DNA of 64,000 bases. Origin: Kingdonia uniflora (taxonomy: Eukaryota; Streptophyta; Magnoliopsida; Ranunculales; Circaeasteraceae). Shown in pieces: positions 36,801 to 47,925 of this stretch; position 1 is the first letter of the stretch; each line of letters starts with the position of its first letter. The DNA lies in NCBI GenBank assembly GCA_014058105.1, contig JACGCM010000376.1, positions 992,001 through 1,056,000 on the forward strand, in the 5' to 3' direction. The notes beneath the pieces were generated by a model. The model was given only the letters and a program-made list of their open reading frames with translations, made no database searches and had not been told where the DNA came from. A program made the translations under genes and the position numbers.

Positions 36801-39800
36801 TGCAAGTATACATGCTCAATGTTCACCCACAAGCTACTATCATGTCACTCAATAATTATCTTAATAAAGGGAAAAAAATGTAACCAGAAATGCATTCACC
36901 TCTTCAAAGGAAAACATTTGGAGAATGAAAGTGTTAGTTATGCCAACATCTTAGCTTACACTGAGTTTGCGGTCCAAGCTTACCAGCTAATTTCATCTAC
37001 GTAAAAGAAAGACACAATAAAAGAAAATCTATCATCTAGGTTGATCTAGACTGAAGCTTGTTTTGTACTAGTCAAATTTTGCTATGTCTGCATTTCCTAT
37101 TATCGTTGATATCATATACCCAAACTTCATTGATACAAGGACAGGTAAAAGAAAAAACCCAACAGAAACCAGCATCTAAAACAAAGCCACACTACAATGG
37201 AAAAAGCCGCACATACCATAAAATCAATAGGTTAGTAGCATTCTACCCAAACCAAAAAACCGTGTGGCAATCCCCCAATGTAGTTCTTTCACCTACTCAT
37301 AAGGGACTACAAAAGCACCCCATCATGCTTGTGTCTGCTTTACGCCACCAAAAGATGAGGCTTTCACTGAACTGATATCTTTTTCACATATTCTTTGCTT
37401 GTAGTAAAGTTTTCTTTCATTTTTTTAAGCCATATTGCTAAAAACACCACAATTGTAGGAAACTACAACATCACCATATCTTGAGCAACAACGTCTCTTA
37501 ACTACCACTTCTGTAAGAGCTATGTAACACTGTAAGATTGGGCCAAATAATGCCATCATTTATCATCCCTTCATGTCGGTGTGCAGAGAAAATATTAATT
37601 ATCCAAAGTGGGAAAAGAAAGTATGAAACTAGATGGTTAAAACACTAAAGATCCCCACAAGGCACAAGATTGTGGAATTAAAATATATTGAAAAACAGAA
37701 TTGCCTGTGATCTAGAGCAGAAAAGTAACCAAGAACATCTTATTACAAAATATCACTCGGAGAAGCCTTCTTAGACTGCAAGTTGGGGTTCCTCCCAATT
37801 GCAACCTTAAAATTTACTAACCTACCCAAACCTAAACCGACCTTGGGTCAAGAAATTACAACCCAATCCCAGCTCACTTGGTTGGGCAGGATTTTTGCTT
37901 GCTCAAATCAATTAAACTTGTTGTGATTAGTTTTACTTCTTGAGAAAAATTAAATACACCTTACCGAAATAATTGACTGACTAAATAACGAAAATTCAAA
38001 ATGCAGTAGTTCTAACTTCTAATAGTGCATGCTGTTAAAAATCCATTTAAATCACTAGAAAATATTCAAATTTCATAGCCCAAAGTTCATAATGCTCATA
38101 AAAACATCTGATATTTCACTTAGAACATCAAGTGGTGGGAATGGATTGAATTTCTCTAGTGAAAAGTCATGTATAAACCTTTACTTCAGCATACAAAATA
38201 TTTTTATTCAGAATGTATACTCCAGGTTGGGAGGGAGAGGGAGACTGAAGCCCTCTGTGCAAAATCCAGCCCAAAGTTTTTGGGTTAGAAAAAATCACCC
38301 CAACCCAATCTCAGTCTCAAGTACTATTGTCCAAAGTCGATAGCAGCCACATTGATTTCTTATTGGACGGATTCAACCCACCCAACTTGCAGCCCTAAGC
38401 TTTTCTTGTCAATTTCTTTAGGATTGCTCTCTTTCCACAGTATCCATCTAATACATATGGAAGGAGACCCCATACCGTTTTTTGTTCATGACCCTGAAAT
38501 GCAATGTACATTACTTAGAAATATGCAGTAGGTCCAGGTAACTATGACTGTATGAGTCACCCAAACCATAGTAGGAGCCTTTGAAAAATGAGACCAAATA
38601 CTCTAAAAATCTGAAAAGTGGATTGAAGAAATGGTTTATAAACTATGGCTCGCCCCAGAGACAGTACACATGCTCGGGACGTTCATGCCCCTCCGCTTCA
38701 AACTAACTTTTGTGAGCCCGGCTCCAAAATTTTTCAGGAAAATACTTACTTTGGAGGAAAGGTTCTTCCTCCAAACCAACGGAGTCCAAATGTCATGATA
38801 AGGGGCCTATGCATACCCAATCTAGTTAAAGCCTGCTGCTCACAAAAATATCTCACTGAAAACAAATCCTTATTGTAGCAGCTCTCTCACCAAGGTTCTA
38901 CGATCTGCTGAATACAAGCTGTTTTAGATTTTCCAATCGAAGGCTCCTGAACGGATGAAGTTCTGATCCACGCCGTTATCGTTGTTGATCCCAAACTTCG
39001 CCACTGCCACATGCTTGCGAAGATCCAGGCCACCATTAAGACGGAGAAAATCTCACTTAGTGGATGCTCGATTATATACCATCTATCATACCATTTAAGA
39101 ATTTAGACAATGAAACGTTGATTATATGTCTCCCTAAGGAAGAGCTGAAAGGGATCAAGGCGTACCTCATAAGCCAAGCTCGTCCAATATCCCATATCGG
39201 CCCACCACCTCTCTTCCCAACCTGACTCCTCACGCTCAAAATGCAAAACACCAGTTTAACAAAAACTCAATGCTCATCTCCCTAAGAAATGCCAAAGCCA
39301 TACTTAGGGAGGCAACGAAATCCTATTTCAACAGATGAAGCTTGTTCTTGCCAGCTCCGTCCCACAAAAGATACATATCAAGATCTCAAGCCTCTTAGCA
39401 ACAGAAACTGAAAGAGGAAAAATTGAGAAATAGATGGGAATACTCAAGAAAGTGTTGTTTTCACCAGCACGAGTCTCTACTGCCTTTAAAAGGTTTCTTG
39501 GTCTTCTACAAAGTGAGTTTCCTGCCAAACCACTTCCCTGCTAGATACAGTATGTCTAATGCATGATGGCTAGTCCGAAAATGTAAGCCCAAGTAAGATA
39601 TGTGCAATAATATAAGTCCATGCTAATCTCGGACAACTGCCAGTATTCATTACTTTGATTATTGGTTACATCGACAATAGCAAAATACTCGTTTTTTTAC
39701 CCTTTTACCGCATATACTAGATTGAATAGATGTAGTCTTAATCCTAGCTTGAATTGGACTGGTTTTTCATATTGTACAATCATGCACAGCTTTTAGGCTT

Positions 39801-42800
39801 TTATGTATTAATAAAAATAAAAAATTTCTTTTTTTGCTTGTTGTCTTTTTGTTAGTTCAAGTTAATGTGGTTGATTAAACATCATCTCTGGCAGGTATTT
39901 GCTGCAGAATATTCTCTGATATGCAAAATTTCTGAGTACCAAAAGCCATACATTTGCTTCATGGATGGTGTAACTATGGGTTTTGGAATTGGCCTATCTG
40001 GTCATGGTCGCTACCGGATTGTCACCGAGGTATTCTTAGTTTGTACTTCTTGGATATTAGTAGCCGATTTCAAATGCTATGTTTCCTATCTTATGACTTT
40101 GAATTAGGCGCCGCGTTGTTTTACCCTTCCCCATTAGTTGTTTCAAATGGGACATAAACTCTGTGCTTACTATAGCGTGTATATATTGGGGGTCGTCTAG
40201 ATAATCCAGTAATTTACTGGCATTCCTAACTGTTTAGGAATCCGTTTCAGAGGACTCTCCTTGCAATGCCTGAAAATGGAATTGGGTTATTCCCAGACGT
40301 TGGATATGCTTACATAGCAGCACAAAGTCCAGGAGGAGGATCCGTTGGTATGCCTTATGAAAATTTCTTACATTCCCTCTAAATTGTCGTTCTCCTTTCT
40401 AATTTTCATATCTTAAAGTATATTTGGTGCATGTCGTATCATCTCTTTCGTGCTCACTTAGTTTCTCAGATTTCTAAACAACGCTTCTATTCTTGAGTGA
40501 AAGTGATGTGACTAGGCATGGGTGATCGTCTACACACCCTACCCTTGTCATGTAAAACATGTGTCGGATAAGGCCGAGATGAACAAATGATTACCCCATT
40601 AGCTGTGGGAGACCCAACCATCTTTGCTAAAAAATATATAGTGGTTTGTGGGGCTGTCGCCTGTTAAAGTGATCGCGGCGTCTCCTATAAACCTACAATC
40701 AATTTGTTTATTATTGGGTCTGTGATACTTCACGAGGCCTTTGTGACGGCTCGCCATTTGATTTGTTTCTGTAACAAGTCTTTGTGGCGCTCATCAGTAA
40801 TGACCACCTTGTTACATAAATAAATTTAAGTGATGAGCGCCATAAAGGCTTCGTGAAGTATCACAGACCTAATAATAAATAAATAGATTATCGACCTGTG
40901 CAGGTGTATAGGAGACGCCGTGATGTCTTTAAACTGCCGACGTCCCCTCAAATCACTATATACCTAGGTAACAACGACATGAATACGGGTGTCCGTGTCG
41001 GACACGGGTACGGGGTGTCGGACACGGCGACCCAAAAATATGTAAAAACGGGGACACGGCGACCCAAAAATATGTAAAAACGGGGACACGGCTGTAAAAT
41101 TTTTATTTCTTATTTTCTACTATGCTTATGTTGGTTACTTAACATATCCAACACAGTACCCCACCACATTAACTCACCCAACCACTAAAACATAATACAC
41201 AAATCTCGAGGAGAGTGAACAACTCTTATTGAATAAACCACAACTACTCCTAACCCTAGCACAACACAACAAACTTCTAAGACTTAAAAATAAAAAACAA
41301 AGAAAGCTCTGTGCTTGCCCTAGAGGCGGCTAGGGCTTAAAAGAAGTTCTTGCTGCAACTACAATGGCGATTCTTCCTCTTCAAACGAAGCTACACCTGC
41401 TGCAACTAGTTAAATACTGCATGAGGTAAAATGGAGAAGATGTATATACTAGAGATCTGAGGTAAGCAAAAAAAAATTCCCTCTTTTTTATTTTTGGTCT
41501 CTGAGGAAGGCCGTGTCCACGCGTATCTGCGCCCGATACGTATGGACACGGATTTTTTTTTGGAGATAGGAGTGTCGTTGTTACGTAGCTATATACTTTT
41601 TAGCGGAGATGATTAGGTCTCCTACATCTAATGCGGCAGTCATTCGTTCATCTCGTCTTTCTCCGACACATGTTTTACCTGACATGGGTGTGTAGACGGC
41701 TACCTATGCCTAGTCGTATCAAAAAGACAAGAAAAGTATAAATTCCCACACTTTGCTTTTATCTCCTCTAATCTAGGACTAATATTATGCTTCTTGTCAT
41801 ATATATCAATCCTTCCAAAAGTTATATTGGACATATGCATATCATCATACACATAAGTATCATAGTTAGCGTTTCTTCCATAAAATGTCGTCACATATCC
41901 ATGAATATTAGAGTATATCCAAGATAGTATCTCATATGTCTCATACTTAATAAATATTAAAAATACCATAGCATTTCTAGCACTTTATAGTGTAATATAT
42001 TTAATGTATCCCGATCTGGATATTAACTTTTTATGCATATTGATGTCAGTCGTAAGAATAAATCTGCCGTAAAGTATATTTTCTTGCAAGGCAGAGTATA
42101 TTGAAGTCTCAGTATTCTGAACCAAAATTCTATCTCACCTGTCTTTTGTCCAAAACACGTATCAAGCTTTTAATTAATTCTATAAATACATTTTGCTCCA
42201 CAAGGAATCTCGTCTTACTTGTGGAGTTACCATAAATGTAAAATCTTGAAATAAACTACCGTCAATAAACACCATCGACATTTAATAATCTCTCAACTCT
42301 GAATTGCCTTCCAGTTGTGGGATGCGCATTTGACAGTGACTTAGTTAAGATTTTTTTATTTAGTTATTTTGTTTGACACACAATTCTGTTGTTATGTTTG
42401 TTCCAGGTTGTTATCTTGGAATGACTGGGAGTAGGATTTCATCACCTGCTGATGCACTATTTGTGGGCCTTGGAACTCATTATGTGCCATCAGCAAACTT
42501 GGGTTCACTGAGGGAATCCCTTCTTGCCTGTAACCTGTAAGCCTCTAATATACATTCATTTGCTGTCTCTTACTTCATTCTGGTAAATAAAAACCAGTCT
42601 TTGTTTTTCCACAAATGGCTATGATTTCAAAAAAACCTTCATGAATCTAAGCATGGTTATTTCTGGAAAAAGACCCCACCACCACCACCACCACAAAAAA
42701 ATAAAAAATAATAATAAAGATAAATATTTGTACTGATGTGGGGAATTCTTTTATAATTATTTTAACTGTTTATGAATTCGTCACAGTTAGTTCAGCTTCG

Positions 42801-45800
42801 TAACTTTGCGAGATCACCCACTCTTGGGTTACTATTTCAGTAGAACCATAGATGCCTATGTCAGCATGCTCGTTTTCCTCTTAGGGGCATTCCTTTTGCT
42901 GTAGCTTTACTATGAATCTTTTGAAGTTAACTTAACACCGAGGTCTCTTCAAACATGTCACTCTTGGGTTACCATTTCAGTAGAACCATAGATGCCTATG
43001 TCAGCATGCTTGTTTTCCTCCTTTTGCTGTAGCTTTACCATGAATCCCTTGAAGTTAACTTAACACCGAGGTCTCTTCAAATATGTCATGAGCTTAAGAA
43101 ACTTGAGGGACATATTATTTGCAATTTTCCATTTTTGCTGCTAAGAGTTACAAAATATTACAGTTCTGATGATCCAGACATGGATTTCAAGGCATTATTA
43201 GGAGATTACAGCAAAGATCCTGAATCACAATCCCAGTTGAAGTTGCTTTTACCTCAGATAGTTTCATCCTTTGGCTCACATAAGTTAGTCACTGAGATAA
43301 TAGAAGAACTGAAGAAGCTTCAGCAAAGTTCTGATGCTACAGGTATGCTAATTTGATGCACACTTTACAAGGAATATCAATGGGTGATGCCAGTGGCCCG
43401 CTGGGTTTAGTTCTTGTTTGTAATTTAGGTTTAGTTATGCTCTTAATGTTTTATGTAGAAAAGTATGATCGCAATTTAGAATCTTTATGATTAGGAAATG
43501 ATAATTGATTTTTGTTATTTTCGGTATCAGTTGAAATTAGTTGAACTTGTGAGGAAAAACTTAAAAAAGAGGAATACTTTAGTTGGTATTGGACTATTGG
43601 TCATGGTTCAAAATCTCGGGATCGCCCACGGCCTATTCCGAGTTGAATCAGGAGATCCAGCCCTGAGTTGGTTCAAATCTTTTTAGCTCAAAAAACCATC
43701 AATATCTGTACTTGCACAATAATGCAATGATTTGTATTTTCATGTATTATTGCAGTTGTTTTAAACAATGATTAGGTAACAACGACACGGATACGCGTCC
43801 AACCCCATGTCCGCATGTGTCCGTACGCGTATCCGTGTCCGATACGTATGGACACGGATTTTTTTTTTTTGAGATAGAAGTGTCGTTGTTACCTAGTGAT
43901 TAACGTAGTTTTTGGCGATTTGGCAAATCCTCTCTTGGTGGTAACTGTCATTACCCGAATTTCCTGGAAACTGCATCATCCACTGTGTTTTAGTTGAATA
44001 CATTGGCCTACCATGTCTAGCTACTCACGAATGATGACATATCCACTGATTTTGCGGCAATGGACTAAAATGGAAATGACTTCTGAAAGTGTTTATATTT
44101 GGATACGATCTCCTCACGATGGAGATCACTCTCAGAATACCAATCTAAAACTTCAAACTTTTTACCACGTCAATTATGAAGTTCTTTTCTCAAGAAACTC
44201 GACTATCCCCAAATTCTTGGATATGTTTTGATTTAGACAAGTACTTGATTGGTCTGATTTGTTTTGGCATATGAGTTCAATGGCTGTACATTATTAGGCA
44301 TGTCATTGTAAAACATTGTGGCTTGTATGGAATGTGGCGTCTTGGTAGTGTTAGATTTCAATGTGAGAAAATATGAGAAGCCATTTACAATGTAAAATTT
44401 TCCATCCCATCCTGTCATCCCGAATGGGACATTCATACTTCATACATTTCCTTGATGTTCACCTTCATGTTGGAGGGTTTGATAGTTTCCTCTCTTTTTG
44501 TGCAGTGGTAGAATGGGCTAAAAATGCACTTTTAGGGCTTGGAAAAGGTTCTCCCTTTTCTCTATGCTTGACGGACAAGCATTTCTCTCGCGTTGCATCT
44601 GCATGTGGAGAAATTGATAGTGACTTACGCAAAGTGAGTTTCTGTGTATTTCTTTGTGTTGCTACGTTCAAGGCCCAGACTGAGTAAAAATCTGACTCAT
44701 TGTATATCTTACTTGATATTCTGTTTCAGTTAAGTGGTGTAATGAAAACTGAATATCGCATTGCGTTAAAGTCTGCACTTCGCAACGATTTTGCAGAAGG
44801 TGTTCGAGCAGTCTTGGTGGACAAGGACCAGGTAATTTTTCCATGTCCATATGTGATTACCTTTTTTTTATCTGTTCCGGACCCTAGTTAACAATTAAGC
44901 CTACGATTCAAAATCTGGCTAGGACAACTTTGAGCCAATGTATGGCATCTGAAAATTCATTTACAAATTTGGCGAAAGTAGAATATCTACAAAAAGTATA
45001 GGCACATAAAATATTAAAACTTGTGCATATTGGATTAATAAGGAAGTGTGCAAGTTTTATATGTTTCTGATGTTATTGGAAATGTTATGTTATAAAACAT
45101 TAATTAATTGTTGGGCATGCTCTCTCTGACGATTTTAACTATTTTTAGGGGGCAAGATTAGTTACTTATCCTATAGTCGAGCTTTAGGTGTTTTGCATGC
45201 TACACCCACCCGAACGTGTGTACTGGGGAGACACCTAACTCAATAGAGGTTATGGTTGCTCCAGTGGTTTAGTCCCACGCCGATTAAGATCTTGTCGGGC
45301 GTAAACAATTTTTTGTCTTAGATGCTCTTTAGTTCTTCAGATGGTTTCACAGATTTTAGCAGTGATCTTAGCTCCTACATACTAATGTAAATCTCATCGA
45401 TTGGTAGATAGAGTGCTGGAAAAATCTGAAAATGTTCGTTTGTCAGGTACTTCTGGCACATGTCTTTCTGCTTTCTGCTTTCTGCTTTCTGCTTACACAT
45501 GTAGATATATGAAATAATGAACAGGGTAGTGTATAAAAAATAGCACTAAAATCTTAACAAGGAACCATGAGGTTTTGTACGATTTTGAGGAACCTGGCTT
45601 GGGTTGTGGTATAGAAGACGCTCCATATGTAACTTTATCAAAACCGTGCAAGTCTACATCTGCATTAGCTAGCTGAGATGGGTTTTCCAGTTTTTTATCA
45701 GACAGTGGCTATGTAACGGATACGAGATTTCAATAGGGCACCGTTACTTACTGGACCTTACATTACCCTGTTTAGCTATTGTTATGCCTGTATACGTAGA

Positions 45801-47107
45801 TAGAACTGTTGTAACAGCTTGCATGAGGGTATTGCAGTGTTGACGGGTTTGGAACCTGTCTTTCCCATTAAATATTTGTTAAGTAATAATAGGGCGGATG
45901 TGTGCAGAATGGGGTGCAAGGTGCTTGGGTACGGTTTTTCTTTACATAAGCTCCAGTATGTGACTCTATTTGATCCTATTTGCGTAAGGCTATCTAGACA
46001 CAACCGATTCTTATCTTATTAGAGAAAAGGTTATTCATAAGCAAGTATCTGGTATTAGTGGGTAGCAGGAAGCATCCCTCTGGGCAGATTAAAGGGCCCT
46101 TAGTTCTCATTGTTATCCATCAGTGCAGTGCACAGTTCTCATCTCACATAGGAGAAAGCAAATATGTGCAGTTGCACTTCCTATTTATATTCTGGGGTGC
46201 TGAAAGCTAGAGCCCTGAAGGAGATAAGCTGGCAGTAAGTATTATTCTTATACGAGGGGACGGATGGCTGTTGGTTAGATCAGAGCTCACAATAGACATT
46301 ACTACTCAGATGATAGGTACAGCAGACCTATCTCGTAGTCGAGAGTCTATCTCCATAAGGCTGGAACTTTTGTGGGCTACTTTTATTGTCAAGTCGACCG
46401 CTGTTAGCCTTTATCAACAAATATGTTACATTTAGCATAGAAAAACCAGCAGAAATGGAGTTAGTTATGACTGATCTGGATTAAGAGGATATTAATCACA
46501 CCTTTACATGAAACACCAAAGGTCAATTAACTCGTACCTAGTTCAGTCTAGTACCACATGACCATTAATATTATACTTAAACTGATTTGACTAAATAGTA
46601 AATCATTTAAAATTTGTCAGTAGTCAAATCGCGCCAATATTAGTCCCCTATAAGTAGCGGAAGTTAAAAGTATTTTGCTTGCGTATTTTAATTTGCATGA
46701 TAACGCTATTCATAATAGAAAAAGGAAGTTAAAATCAATTTACGAAATCTTCGTAACAGTACTACAAAATTTTTAAATTCCAGTGTTTTCGAGGAATTGC
46801 AATTTATTTTCCTGTTTTGACACCCCACTTCCCCAGAAACAGTTTCTACTTTCTAGTGAAGGCGTAAAGTAGAAATCATTAAATGTTTCACGCAGTCTTA
46901 ACTATTGTACAACTATTGTCAAGAAGCTGAAGTTTTGTTTCTCTTTGATTCTATGATATGTTGGTAAAATTCTGGGAATTAACATCTTCATCGATCTCTT
47001 TACAGAATCCAAAGTGGAACCCAGTAAGGGTGGAGGATGTAGACCCTGCAGAAGTTGATGCTCTTTTCGAGCCATTGCACGAGGAAGCCGAGGAACTGAG
47101 TGTTTGA
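33820..47107 (+). CDS. CHY4: 3-hydroxyisobutyryl-CoA hydrolase-like protein (crotonase family)
   Basis: Ten exons join in frame to 427 aa: 33820..34063, 36284..36385, 36616..36680, 39895..40029, 40251..40347, 42407..42536, 43164..43342, 44506..44633, 44730..44831, 47006..47107. The crotonase fold shows [46 protein letters not shown] and [12 protein letters not shown]. Glu190 and Asp198 have the spacing of the human catalytic Glu143 and Asp151. The C-terminal half ([32 protein letters not shown]) is typical of HIBCH. The family hydrolyses 3-hydroxyisobutyryl-CoA in valine breakdown. Residues 1-47 look like a mitochondrial presequence; a second ATG at 33961 (Met48) would remove it. There is no C-terminal peroxisome signal. 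Arabidopsis At4g31810 is the closest relative I recall. Introns are large and full of transposon debris, but the exons are intact. Confidence 0.95.
34064..36283 (+). other. Intron 1 of the hydrolase gene, with LINE-like tail
   Basis: A 2.2-kb intron. The part ending near 35743 finishes with GATCAATAAAGC followed by an A-rich run (35721-35742), the form of a LINE or retrocopy 3' end. Upstream open frames at 34222-34550 and 35325-35561 have no recognisable domain. A (GT)n run lies near 36101-36118. Confidence 0.5.
36681..39894 (+). other. Intron 3 of the hydrolase gene
   Basis: A 3.2-kb intron. Its donor AAG|GTCTTG is weak but is the only one that keeps frame with the conserved QK|VFAAEYS junction. 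The content is AT-rich. Short minus-strand frames near 38940-39530 could be old transposon coding sequence, but no motif could be named. Confidence 0.5.
40510..41715. mobile_element. Large palindromic element in intron 5, carrying a nested hAT-like element
   Basis: The left arm 40510-40641 (GACTAGGCATGGGTGATCGT and on) is the reverse complement of the right arm 41589-41715, with about 80-85% identity by eye. The palindrome continues inward: 40641-40760 (CGGCGTCTCCTATAAACC) pairs with 40840-40956 (GTATAGGAGACGCCG). Excluding the insert at 40964-41588, the unit is one long hairpin of about 580 bp, so it is a non-autonomous inverted-repeat element. Its own target duplication could not be set with confidence. 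Confidence 0.75.
40964..41588. mobile_element. hAT-like non-autonomous element nested in the palindrome
   Basis: The ends are CTAGGTAACAACGACA and TGTCGTTGTTACGTAG (inverted, one mismatch). It is flanked by an exact 8-bp direct repeat CTATATAC at 40956-40963 and 41589-41596. An 8-bp duplication and a short inverted end fit the hAT superfamily. The interior has a run of GTGTCCGTGTCGGACACGG-type palindromes and a 31-bp tandem copy near 41040-41095. No transposase is present. Confidence 0.8.
42821..43088 (+). repeat. Tandem duplication in intron 6 of the hydrolase gene
   Basis: Copy 1 (42821-42960, 140 bp) and copy 2 (42961-43088, 128 bp) are about 95% alike. They start CTCTTGGGTTAC and end CTTCAAAYATGTCA. 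Copy 2 lacks about 12 bases (the CTTAGGGGCATT part). The duplication is non-coding and lies 75 bases before exon 7. Confidence 0.92.
43772..43896. mobile_element. Short relative of the hAT-like element in intron 7
   Basis: TTAGGTAACAACGACAC at the left and GTGTCGTTGTTACCTAG at the right form the same inverted ends as the element at 40964-41588. The interior shares ATACGTATGGACACGGATTT with it. At 125 bp it is a MITE-sized deletion derivative. No exact 8-bp flanking duplication is evident. Confidence 0.8.
44832..47005 (+). other. Intron 9 of the hydrolase gene
   Basis: A 2.17-kb intron before the last exon. It holds a (TTTCTGC)n run of four units at about 45469-45494 and otherwise AT-rich sequence. 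The complementary open frames at 45782-46022 have no motif. No transposon end was identified. Confidence 0.5.
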
Positions 47108-47925
47108 TTGTAAAAGACCCTCCTATTAGCTTCTTTAGCTTTAGTTAATAACAACTCATGTTGAGTGCAAGAGTAAAGGAAAAAGCCTGTTCTCAACTTA
47201 ACTTTTTGAACGTAGAAGACGAAAGGAGCCACTTGTGCTCCATATTATATATTGATTCCAATAAAATGTACAGTCTTAGTTATTTAAATTGGTGTAGTTG
47301 CACTTCTGTCTATAACAACCTCAAGCTTGCTTGATGTTTAGTGCATTGGAATTGATTTTATAATGGGGCAGTTATAAATGCTGGTGACCTTCTTGAAATT
47401 AAGCCAGTATCTGAATCTAATTTCAAGTACTGTTTCATCAAATGAAATTCTAATATCGTATTGCAGAGGTACGTGATCAATAAAATTTGTGCATTGATAG
47501 AATTAGAGAAAACAACTACAACCATCCCTTGTCAAGCTAGAATTACTGTTAGAACATATAGAATCCAAGTTCTTGAGTGAAGATGATTTCGACATCCCTT
47601 CTCAACTAAGAATTGCTGTAACAACATAACACAGAGTGCAACTTCAACCTTTCTATCCAGTCTAAACTTTACAAAAATCGACTCACTTGAGTAAAACTCA
47701 ATGGGTAGAATTCTAATTTAACTGCATTAAGTATGGTACATACATTAAGACCGAAAGTTGAAGCCTCATGGTTGTAAATAATATTAGCATTAGACAAAGG
47801 GGTCAAAATATCCTTACATATGCATCATTGGGGCCTCATTGTCACACCTCACAACAATTGAAGAATCATTTATCCAAAAATATTGGAAGACATGTAATAC
47901 ATCAAATGAATTGAAAAGTAAACAA
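47108..47925. other. Tail-to-tail space between the hydrolase and Nudix genes
   Basis: It contains the 3' untranslated regions of both genes. A likely polyadenylation signal for the hydrolase is AATAAAATG at 47261. Nothing else was recognised. Confidence 0.5.
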
